Assembly: GCA_938010385.1 (NCBI GenBank)
Contig: CALLVD010000046.1
Location: 1-32,241, forward strand
Reading direction: 5' to 3'
Length of the DNA stretch: 32,241 bases
Source: an uncultured Robiginitomaculum sp.
GTDB taxonomy: Bacteria; Pseudomonadota; Alphaproteobacteria; Caulobacterales; Maricaulaceae
Both the position numbers and the translations under genes were made by a program. This document shows, piece after piece, positions 8,615 through 15,676 of the stretch. The notes beneath the pieces are model-generated. The model was not told where the DNA came from. It saw nothing but the letters and a program-made list of their open reading frames with translations, and did not search any database. The stretch's first letter is position 1. Every line of letters starts with the position of its first letter.

Positions 8615-9187
8615 ATGCGCGTCGCGGGCGTCATTTTTAACGGCGGGAAAGCATCGCGCCTTGGCGGCACAGATAAAGGCGCGATTGAGATTGATGGCGT
8701 CAGCAGTTTTGGCCGCGTTACCGGCGCTATGGGCGCGGCGGATAAATTGTTTGTGAGTGTCGCCTCTGATTTCCCAAAACAAGCCTATCGGGGCTGCCCG
8801 GTTATTCGCGACAATCGGAAATTGCTTATCAATGATGCCGGTGACCCCGGAGTCATTTTATCAATTCTCTCGGGGTTAGACTTTGCGGTCTCGTCCGGCT
8901 TTGACGGTATTATAACCGCGCCGGCGGATACACCGTTTTTGCCGGAAGACTTCTCAGCGCGCTTAGTTGGTGACGCGCCGGCGGTGGCTATAAGCGGCTC
9001 TCGCGTGCATGGCCTGCATAGTTTCTTGCCGGCAGGCAGTTTGGAAATTCTGCACAGCGAAATTGTGGGACGCGGCCTTCGCCGCGTTTCAAAACTTCAC
9101 GAAGTTTTGGGGTCCGCCAAAATCGAGTTTACGCCGGCCCGTATGAAGAACTTAAATACGGCAGAAGACCTTAAATCACTGTCGTGA
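8615..9187 (+). CDS. mobA: Molybdenum cofactor guanylyltransferase, MobA-like
   Basis: A nucleotidyltransferase that attaches GMP to molybdopterin to make the guanine dinucleotide cofactor used by formate dehydrogenases and other DMSO-reductase-type enzymes. The 190-aa product shows the GTP loop NGGKASRLGGTDKG (9-22), TAPADTPFLP (101-110) with the metal-binding Asp, and NLNTAEDL near the C-terminus (179-186). The usual Met in the loop is Leu16. The start is ATG 8615, two bases after the fghA stop; an upstream in-frame ATG lies within fghA. The 3' end overlaps the convergent monooxygenase gene by 17 bases. Its place in a formate-producing operon fits supply of cofactor for a formate dehydrogenase, which is inferred. 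Confidence 0.86.
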   Translation: MRVAGVIFNGGKASRLGGTDKGAIEIDGVSSFGRVTGAMGAADKLFVSVASDFPKQAYRGCPVIRDNRKLLINDAGDPGVILSILSGLDFAVSSGFDGIITAPADTPFLPEDFSARLVGDAPAVAISGSRVHGLHSFLPAGSLEILHSEIVGRGLRRVSKLHEVLGSAKIEFTPARMKNLNTAEDLKSLS

Positions 9188-10358
9188 TGTCATAGCCGTA
9201 AATCGGATCAAACCGCATTTTTTGCGCAAAGGGCAGGGCGCGGGCGGCGGCCAGTTTGGCATCTCTGGCTAAGGCTGCGGGGCCGGCGGCATGAAACAGC
9301 CCGGCATTGGATTTGGAAATATTTTGAAGCTTTGTAGCGCGCGGCTTTCGCAGCCTTTCATATCGCCGCAGCGCCGTTTCTATATCGCTGTTTTGAAAGA
9401 CGGCTTGAGATAACGCCCAAGAATCCTCAATCGCCATCGCCGCGCCCTGTGCCATAAACGGGAGCATAGGATGGGCGGCGTCGCCGAGCAGCACAGCGCG
9501 TCCGTCCCGCCACGTCGGCAGAGCCGGACGGTCAAATAACCCCCATTCAAAACACGCGCCGCAGGCGTTTAAAAGCTCTGTTACGGGTTTGTCCCACCCC
9601 TTAAAGGCTTGCCGCAATTGGCTAACGTCGCCCGGCTTTGACCAGCTCTCTTCGGTCCAATCCGCTTTCTCTTTGATCGCAACGAAATTTATCAAATTTG
9701 CGCCGCGCACATAATAGCTGACAAAGTGCGTGCCCGGGCCGGCCCAAACGCTCGCATCTTTTGGGATAAGGCCCGGCGAAACATCAGACGCATCGACTAA
9801 TCCGCGCCACGCCATTTGCCCGGTAAACCGGGCGCTGCCTTGGCCCTGCATTTGCGCAGCGATGGCAGAGTTAATCCCATCTGCGCCGACTAAAATATCA
9901 GCAGTGAAGTTTCCGTGATCAGTTTTGACAAAAACTTTGTCAGAGCGGTTCTCATAGGCTGTCACCGTCCGGCTGAGCCTGATGTCCGCGCCGGCGTTAA
10001 CGGCATGCTTGCGTAATATGTCGATTAAATCCGCGCGATGAATATGCACATAGGGATGCCCGTACCGGCCCTCATATGCGCCTTTCATCTGCGTGCGCAG
10101 TTTAACCCGGCCCCTTTTAAAATCACGAATAATGCCGACGCCGGGCATAACGCCGGCTGCGATAATATCATCTGCAGTGCCTAAGGCAGTATGGACTGCC
10201 ATCGCGTTCGGGCTTTGCTGAATGCCTGCGCCGACATCGGAAATCTCGCGCGCTTTTTCGAGCACAGTCACTTGCGCCCCGCCGCGCACGAAGGCCAGCG
10301 CAGCCGTCAGCCCGCCAATGCCTGCACCGCAAATCAGGACGCGGAGTCTATCGCTCAT
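9171..10358 (-). CDS. FAD-dependent monooxygenase, salicylate-hydroxylase-like
   Basis: A group A flavoprotein hydroxylase of the salicylate / 3-hydroxybenzoate 6-hydroxylase type, using NAD(P)H and O2 to hydroxylate an aromatic or similar ring. The 395-aa product has GAGIGG (11-16) binding the FAD ADP part, GADGINS (158-164) and GDAAHPMLPFMAQGA (292-306) binding the flavin. No membrane segment is seen. The start is ATG 10358; an in-frame TTG at 10367 is less likely. It overlaps the upstream crotonase gene by 11 bases, so it is the last gene of a four-gene operon, and it overlaps convergent mobA by 17 bases. The substrate cannot be told from the sequence. Confidence 0.88.
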   Translation of the reverse strand: MSDRLRVLICGAGIGGLTAALAFVRGGAQVTVLEKAREISDVGAGIQQSPNAMAVHTALGTADDIIAAGVMPGVGIIRDFKRGRVKLRTQMKGAYEGRYGHPYVHIHRADLIDILRKHAVNAGADIRLSRTVTAYENRSDKVFVKTDHGNFTADILVGADGINSAIAAQMQGQGSARFTGQMAWRGLVDASDVSPGLIPKDASVWAGPGTHFVSYYVRGANLINFVAIKEKADWTEESWSKPGDVSQLRQAFKGWDKPVTELLNACGACFEWGLFDRPALPTWRDGRAVLLGDAAHPMLPFMAQGAAMAIEDSWALSQAVFQNSDIETALRRYERLRKPRATKLQNISKSNAGLFHAAGPAALARDAKLAAARALPFAQKMRFDPIYGYDITTVI

Positions 10359-11169
10359 CGGGCTCAAACTCGGGCGCGCGTTTTTGGAAAAAGGACAGTA
10401 TACCCTCGCGGCAATCGGCAGACTTAAACCGCTCTGTCAGCATTTCAGATTCCATCATATGCGCGCCCATCGGCCCGCCGCCATATCCCGTTTGGCCGGT
10501 CAGGCTCGCGCGTAAAAGCTGCTTATTTTTCGCCATAGATTGCGGCGCGCAATGCTCAGCGATTTCGCGGGCAATATCCAAAGCGCGGGGCAAAACGTCG
10601 GCCGCGTCACATAATTCACTGACCATCCCCGCAGCAAGCGCCTCTTCCGATTTAAAAATTTCGCCTGTCGTAATCCATCGCCGCGCGCGGGTCAGGCCGA
10701 CAATTTTGGGCAAAAACCAGCTCGACGCCCCATCAAATACAATGCCGCGACGCGCAAACGGAAATCCCATTTTTGATTTCTTCGCGGCAATAACGATATC
10801 CATAGGCAAGAGCATGGTCGCCCCGATACCAACCGCCGTCCCGTTGACCGCGCCGATAACGGGCGTGTCGCATTCCCAAAGGCGCAAGACCAGCATGCCG
10901 CCGTAATCGCGCGAAATCCCGTCGATCACCTCCGGCCCGTCTTTGAGCCCGGCGCCACTGAACCCGCTCTCCAAATCCGCGCCCGCGCAAAACATTTTCC
11001 CCGCGCCGGTGATAACAATAACCCGCACATCCGGGTCTTTATCAGCCGCGTCTGTCGCCGCAATCAGGGCGTTGTGCAGCTCCAAGCTATAGGCATTCAT
11101 TTTTTCCGGACGGTTTAACATCAGGATGGCTATCGCGCCTTCGCGTCGGGTTAAAACGGTTTCGCTCAT
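10348..11169 (-). CDS. Enoyl-CoA hydratase/isomerase (crotonase) family protein
   Basis: A 273-aa crotonase-fold enzyme acting on acyl-CoA thioesters. Family motifs: LNRPEKMNAYS (18-28), GAGKMFCAGADL (55-66) and NGTAVGIGATMLLPMD (109-124), which build the oxyanion hole; GFPFARRGIVFDGASSWFLP follows from about 135. Typical hydratases carry a Glu in the latter loop where this protein has Asp146, so the chemistry could be hydration, isomerisation or something else. The start (ATG 11169) overlaps the thioesterase stop in an ATGA. Third gene of the four-gene operon. Family call is firm; substrate is unknown. Confidence 0.9.
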   Translation of the reverse strand: MSETVLTRREGAIAILMLNRPEKMNAYSLELHNALIAATDAADKDPDVRVIVITGAGKMFCAGADLESGFSGAGLKDGPEVIDGISRDYGGMLVLRLWECDTPVIGAVNGTAVGIGATMLLPMDIVIAAKKSKMGFPFARRGIVFDGASSWFLPKIVGLTRARRWITTGEIFKSEEALAAGMVSELCDAADVLPRALDIAREIAEHCAPQSMAKNKQLLRASLTGQTGYGGGPMGAHMMESEMLTERFKSADCREGILSFFQKRAPEFEPDER

Positions 11170-11609
11170 GGCGCAGGCTTTTCAATTTTCGTCAGCGCCG
11201 CCCGTAAGGTATCGGAAAGTGCAGCCGGCGTGCGGGTTTGCTCGTCAACATAGACATGGATAAAATGCCCTTGAGCCACGGCCGTTTGCTCGTCATTTTT
11301 GAAAATGCCAATCTCAAACCGCACGCTGCTGGTCCCGATTTTTGTCACGCGTAATCCGGCATGAATAGTATCGGGAAAGGCGGCCGGCGCGAAATAGCTG
11401 CAGCATGTATCGACCACTAACCCAATCTCGCCGGGCCCGTTTATGACCAACGCCCCTTGCTCAATCAGATAGGCATTCACGGCTGCGTCGAAATAGAAAT
11501 AATAAACGGCATTGTTGATATGGCCGTAAACATCGTTGTCAGTCCATCGGGTCTGTATCGGCAAAAACCAAGCATAGTCTGCCCGGCTGTCCGGCGTTTG
11601 GCGGGTCAT
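11166..11609 (-). CDS. Acyl-CoA thioesterase, 4HBT (hotdog) family
   Basis: A 147-aa single hotdog domain of the YbgC/4-hydroxybenzoyl-CoA thioesterase type, which hydrolyses acyl- or aroyl-CoA. The signature RWTDNDVYGHINNAVYYFYFD (21-41) includes the conserved catalytic Asp26 and the GHxNN turn. The ATG overlaps the stop of the iron alcohol dehydrogenase by four bases, and its own stop overlaps the crotonase start in the same way, so synthesis of the three should be tightly coupled. Released acid and CoA would be the products. Substrate not determined. Confidence 0.9.
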   Translation of the reverse strand: MTRQTPDSRADYAWFLPIQTRWTDNDVYGHINNAVYYFYFDAAVNAYLIEQGALVINGPGEIGLVVDTCCSYFAPAAFPDTIHAGLRVTKIGTSSVRFEIGIFKNDEQTAVAQGHFIHVYVDEQTRTPAALSDTLRAALTKIEKPAP

Positions 11610-12736
11610 AAGATAGCCTCGTAAATTTTGACGGTCGCGTCATAAGTCATTTCGCGCGGATTATTAATCAGCAAGCGCTCTTTGGTCATGGCGTCTTTGG
11701 CCATCATAGGAACGGCATCGCGGGTGATATTGACGGCGCGCAAAGTTGCGGGCACACGAGTTCGGTCTTTAATGTCTTCCATGGCGTCAATCAGTGATGC
11801 GCCTGTACTTCCAACGCCCAGTTCGCCGGCGATCTCGGCGTACCAATCACCGGCCTTCGGCAAATTATATTTCATCACTTCCGTCAAAACGAGCGCATTG
11901 GAAAGCCCGTGCGGCACATGAAAAAACCCTCCGAGCGGATAGGCCAAGGCGTGTACGGCAGCGCAGGGTGAATTGGAAAACGCTTGCCCGGCGAGCATGG
12001 CCCCGATGAGCATATCATTGCGCGCGGCCATATTACCCGGCTCGTCACAGGCGGTGACAATGGCGCCGCGCAGTTTTTTCAGCGCCGTTATAGCCAGTGC
12101 GTCAGACAGCGGGTTTTTTAGGCGCACGGATGTGTAGGCCTCGATGGCGTGCACCATGGCGTCTATGCCGGTGCTCGCCGTGATTGATGCCGGCAGGCCG
12201 CGTGTCAGCTCCGGGTCCAGCAAGACCCGTTTGGCATAAAGGCTGTCGGAGACAATGCCTTTTTTATCGGTTTCTCCGGTTGTGATGATGGCGATGTTGG
12301 TGACTTCGGACCCGGTGCCGGATGTCGTCGGTATCAGGAGCAGGGGCAAGGCCGGTCCGAGCGCCTTGCCAACACCGTAAAGGGTTTCAATCAGCTGATT
12401 GCATCCGGCGAGATGCGCAATAACTTTGGCTGTATCCATCGGACTGCCGCCGCCAAAGCCGATTATCATATCGGCGCGAAAATCTTTCACGGCTTTTGCG
12501 CCGGCGATGACAGCCGCTTCGGGCGGATCAGGAACCACGTCGTCAAAGACCAAAACGTCATAGCCGGCGCTGCGCAGGCTCTCTGAGCCGGCGTCAATTA
12601 ATCCAAGCGCGCGCACACCTTTATCCGTAATAATCGCGATGCGTTTGCCGTCGGACAGACCCGCAATATGCGCGTCCAATCGCGCCGCGCCGCCGGCTTC
12701 AATGCGGATATCGCTGACGGTTTTAAAAGCATGCAT
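11606..12736 (-). CDS. Iron-containing alcohol dehydrogenase
   Basis: A group III metal-dependent NAD(P) alcohol dehydrogenase, 376 aa. The nucleotide motif GGGSPMDTAK is at 95-104, followed by PTTSGTGSEVT (136-146). Metal ligands are all visible: Asp192 and His196 (GIDAMVHAIEAY), His262 (VHALAYPLGG) and His276 (VPHGLSNAL). ATG 12736 is chosen because AAAGGAAAA precedes it; an in-frame start 54 bases upstream has no such site. It is the first gene of the minus-strand operon with thioesterase, crotonase and FAD monooxygenase, so it probably interconverts an alcohol and aldehyde in the same catabolic route. The 161-base gap to divergent mgtE must hold both promoters. Confidence 0.93.
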   Translation of the reverse strand: MHAFKTVSDIRIEAGGAARLDAHIAGLSDGKRIAIITDKGVRALGLIDAGSESLRSAGYDVLVFDDVVPDPPEAAVIAGAKAVKDFRADMIIGFGGGSPMDTAKVIAHLAGCNQLIETLYGVGKALGPALPLLLIPTTSGTGSEVTNIAIITTGETDKKGIVSDSLYAKRVLLDPELTRGLPASITASTGIDAMVHAIEAYTSVRLKNPLSDALAITALKKLRGAIVTACDEPGNMAARNDMLIGAMLAGQAFSNSPCAAVHALAYPLGGFFHVPHGLSNALVLTEVMKYNLPKAGDWYAEIAGELGVGSTGASLIDAMEDIKDRTRVPATLRAVNITRDAVPMMAKDAMTKERLLINNPREMTYDATVKIYEAIL

Positions 12737-12897
12737 AGGGTTTTCCTTTGCCTCACAATAGGCGCGCAGCAGCTCGATAGGAAGCCTCACACGGCGGATT
12801 TCCGTGCAGCCTAAAATTTATGTGCGCGTCCGGGATATATTCGTGCAACGCCGCAGGCTGCAAGCTATACTCGGCGCGAGATTTAACGGAGCCCCAC

Positions 12898-14280
12898 ATG
12901 TCATCTGCAGACACAGAAAACGGATATACTGCTCCGGCCGAAATAACAGAGGCGCAAGAGCTTGCCGTCCTGATTGACAGCGCAGAGCGCGGCGACACCC
13001 AAGCCGTCAAAGCTTTGGTGGATGACACGTTTGAAGCGGACTTTGCTGATCAGCTTGAGCAAATGACGGCGGAGCAGCGCGAGACGATTATCGGACTCGC
13101 CCCGGACACAATTACGCCGGATGTTATGTGCCAGCTTGAAGATGAAGTGCTGGAAACGGTTTTGCCTTTGCTGGGCGATGCGCAGATTGCGCAGGCGCTC
13201 GAAGAGCTCGACAGCGATGAAGCAACTTACGTTATAGAAGAAGTTCAGGAAGAGCGGCGAGAGGCTATCTTGGCCGCTATCCCCGCCCAAGACCGGGCGG
13301 AAATTGAAGCCGGCCTTGAGTTTGACGAGGAAACCGCCGGCCGGCTTATGCAGCGCGAGTTTGTTGCCGCGCCGGCGTTTTGGACTGTCGGACAGGTCAT
13401 CGACCACATGCGCGCGCAGGGGGACAATCTGCCGGAGCTTTTCTTCAACCTCTATATTATCGACACTGCGTTTAAACCTGTCGGCTACGTTCCGATTTCG
13501 CAGATTATGCGCCAGCCCCGTTCGCGAGCTGTCGAAGACATTATGGAGGAATTGGTCACGGTCCTGACCCAAAATATGGATCAGGAAGACGTGGCCTATA
13601 ATTTTGAAAAATATCACCTGATTTCCGCGCCGGTGGTTGATACTATCGGGCGGCTGTGCGGCATGATTACGGTCGATGACGTGGTCGATATTATCCAAGA
13701 TGAAAATAAGGAAGACATGCTTGCCTTGGCCGGCGTGTCCGATGCCGGCCTGACGGATACGGCCATCAGCACCGTGAAATCACGCGCGCCGTGGCTGTTT
13801 ATTAACTTGATTACCGCAATTTTGGCGTCACTGGTTATAAGCCTGTTTGATTTTGCGCTCACAGAGATTGTGCAGCTCGCCATCTTAATGCCGATTGTGG
13901 CATCCATGGGCGGGAATGCCGGCACGCAGACTTTGGCCGTGGCGGTTCGCGCGCTGGCAGAGCGGGATTTGACGACGGCGACCGCGATGCGGGCGGTCAG
14001 GCGCGAAGCCACGGCGGCGCTGATTAACGGCCTTTTGTTTGCGGTGGTTTTGGCGCTGATTACGCTGATCTGGTTCGGGCGTCAGGACCTCGCCATCGTC
14101 ATTTTTGTCGCCATGATTATCAATCATATTTTTGCCGGTCTGGCGGGCATATTAGTGCCGCTTGGCCTGCAAAAATTCGGCGCTGACCCGGCGGTTTCCA
14201 GCTCCGTTTTTGTCACCACAGTTACGGATGTCGTCGGCTTTTTTGCCTTTCTCGGTACAGCCGTTATTATGCTGTTCTAA
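12898..14280 (+). CDS. mgtE: Magnesium transporter MgtE
   Basis: An inner-membrane Mg2+ channel gated by cytosolic Mg2+. The 460-aa product has the usual order: N-terminal superhelical domain (about 20-150), paired CBS domains (about 155-275), a connecting helix and five membrane helices (about 297-460). The pore signature MPIVASMGGNAGTQTLAV is at 331-348, and DPAVSSSVFVTTVTDVVGFF follows from 430, with Asp444 at the usual ion site. The start is ATG 12898, with AACGGAG upstream; a longer frame from 12820 has no such support. A TATACT box lies about 30 bases before the start. No M-box-type leader is evident. It is followed in the same direction by spmX. Confidence 0.95.
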   Translation: MSSADTENGYTAPAEITEAQELAVLIDSAERGDTQAVKALVDDTFEADFADQLEQMTAEQRETIIGLAPDTITPDVMCQLEDEVLETVLPLLGDAQIAQALEELDSDEATYVIEEVQEERREAILAAIPAQDRAEIEAGLEFDEETAGRLMQREFVAAPAFWTVGQVIDHMRAQGDNLPELFFNLYIIDTAFKPVGYVPISQIMRQPRSRAVEDIMEELVTVLTQNMDQEDVAYNFEKYHLISAPVVDTIGRLCGMITVDDVVDIIQDENKEDMLALAGVSDAGLTDTAISTVKSRAPWLFINLITAILASLVISLFDFALTEIVQLAILMPIVASMGGNAGTQTLAVAVRALAERDLTTATAMRAVRREATAALINGLLFAVVLALITLIWFGRQDLAIVIFVAMIINHIFAGLAGILVPLGLQKFGADPAVSSSVFVTTVTDVVGFFAFLGTAVIMLF

Positions 14281-14326
14281 TCGGCCTTATTGCCGCCGAA
14301 ATTACGCCTGATACACGAATAGGCGC

Positions 14327-14340
14327 GGCACTTGCATAGC
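14327..14340 (+). promoter_or_regulatory. Candidate sigma-54 promoter (-24/-12) for spmX
   Basis: GGCAC at 14327-14331 and GC at 14339-14340 meet the strict GG-N10-GC spacing of a -24/-12 promoter. Against the core GGCAC-N5-TTGC, only one base differs (A in place of the second T). Transcription would start near 14351, about 50 bases before the spmX ATG. In Caulobacter, spmX is known to depend on sigma-54 and the activator TacA, which agrees with this site. It was found by eye, not by a scoring scan. Confidence 0.5.
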
Positions 14341-14401
14341 CTCACCCGTAAGGAAGGCCGCAGGGGCGGTCTGTCCGATAATGGAACGGATTTGGCGGGA
14401 T

Positions 14402-15595
14402 ATGAGCTCTTATCAATCAATTTCGCCTCTCGGTCTTAAGCTTATTAAGGCCTTTGAGGGGTACCGCGAGGCAGCGGCGACGCTGGTCACCGGGCAGCGC
14501 GTCATCGGCTACGGTCATCCGCTGGATGAGGACGAGCAGCATGAGCCGGTCGATCGCGACGCGGCGCTGACACTCTTGCGCTCTGATCTGGCCCGGGTCG
14601 AAGCGATGGTTCGCGAAACCGTATTTACGCCCCTGTCACAAGGCCAGTTCGATGCGCTTTGCTCGCTGGTCTTTAATATCGGTCCCGTCAATTTTATGAC
14701 GTCAAATATTCGCCACGCGCTTAATAACGGGCGCGTGCTGGACGCCGCGAGCGGGTTTGACGAATGGCGCAAGGCTGAGATTGACGGAAAAACTTACGTC
14801 GTTGATGCCTTGGTGCGTCGCCGCACGGCAGAAAAAGCGCTCTTTTTGCGCCCGGATAAAACCCCGGCCCGCGCGCCTAACGCCGCCATGACAGTCCAAA
14901 GTGATGAGAGCTATTCGCGCATCAGTGATGATGATGCTTATGTTCCCGACCCGGGCGTTATCAATCAGGGCGGCTTTAATCGCCGCGCAGAAGACCGCGG
15001 CGGCGTTTTAACATTAACTGAGCGGGCGCAGACGACGGCAGAGTCCAAAAGTGTCTATGACCCAATCAATTATGCCGACGACGACAAAATGGACGAGGCC
15101 ATCCAAGATAAACATTTGTCTATCCCGCGCTACGGTAACTCGGATGATGAGCCTTCTCCGATTGCCCTGGCCGCTGCTGAAGTGAGCGACCGCTTAGACG
15201 CGCTCATTGATTCTGCCCGTCTGGAAAGCGAAGAGAAGAAATCAGAAACTCAATCCGAAAAGAAGGCAGCGCCGCCGATTGCGGCTAATTCTAATGAGGG
15301 CAAGCCAAGGCGCGCGCAAAAACTTGACGGGGACAGCGCGCAAAAATTCAAAAAAACCGATGCGGTTATAAAAAAGCCTGCCAATAAAACGACCTCGGAT
15401 GTCTACGGCCTGTTCATATTTTTAGGCGGCTGTTTGATTGCCTTGGGTCTAAGCCTTTATTTCTTCGCGCAAAACCGGTTGGGTTTTTGGGCTGACTTCA
15501 TTACGCCTTGGGCTGTAATTATCGGCGGATTACTGCTGCTGGGCGGGCTTTATTATGGCCTGCGCGCAAGCTATCGGGCGCGAAAAACCAACTGA
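14402..15595 (+). CDS. spmX: SpmX-like cell polarity protein (degenerate GH24 muramidase + two TM helices)
   Basis: In Caulobacter relatives SpmX sits at the stalked pole, recruits and stimulates the histidine kinase DivJ, and in Asticcacaulis guides stalk placement. This 397-aa protein has the SpmX layout: a phage-lysozyme (GH24) domain at about 5-150, a long acidic low-complexity linker (about 155-325), and two C-terminal membrane helices (about 334-356 and 365-386) with a short basic tail. The lysozyme glutamate remains (Glu19 in KAFEGYRE), but the positions of the T4-type Asp and Thr hold Leu28 and Val34, ahead of IGYGH. This fits a repurposed, poorly catalytic domain. ATG 14402 is preferred (GGCGGGA before it); ATG 14381 would add seven residues. 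A plain lysozyme or prophage gene is unlikely because of the linker and tail anchor. Confidence 0.88.
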   Translation: MSSYQSISPLGLKLIKAFEGYREAAATLVTGQRVIGYGHPLDEDEQHEPVDRDAALTLLRSDLARVEAMVRETVFTPLSQGQFDALCSLVFNIGPVNFMTSNIRHALNNGRVLDAASGFDEWRKAEIDGKTYVVDALVRRRTAEKALFLRPDKTPARAPNAAMTVQSDESYSRISDDDAYVPDPGVINQGGFNRRAEDRGGVLTLTERAQTTAESKSVYDPINYADDDKMDEAIQDKHLSIPRYGNSDDEPSPIALAAAEVSDRLDALIDSARLESEEKKSETQSEKKAAPPIAANSNEGKPRRAQKLDGDSAQKFKKTDAVIKKPANKTTSDVYGLFIFLGGCLIALGLSLYFFAQNRLGFWADFITPWAVIIGGLLLLGGLYYGLRASYRARKTN

Positions 15596-15596
15596 C

Positions 15597-15612
15597 TTAA
15601 CCGGGCGTTTAC
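15597..15612 (+). promoter_or_regulatory. CtrA-like motif, one mismatch
   Basis: TTAA-N7-TTTAC, where the CtrA consensus is TTAA-N7-TTAAC. It lies just after the spmX stop and about 65 bases before the next gene. A TATAAA-like box follows at about 15630. One mismatch and no scoring make this a weak call. Confidence 0.25.
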
Positions 15613-15676
15613 CAAGTTTGCTGAGTACATATAAACCTTTTTACCCTACTTACAGCCTGATTAACGGAGTAGGATA

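Noticed and set aside
12901-13698. 265-codon minus-strand frame opposite mgtE
   Set aside because: Fully antisense to a well-supported MgtE gene, no family-like motifs and no ribosome site; it arises from codon bias on the other strand.
14402-15595. Prophage or phage endolysin suggested by the lysozyme domain
   Set aside because: No other phage genes nearby, and the acidic linker plus two C-terminal helices match SpmX.
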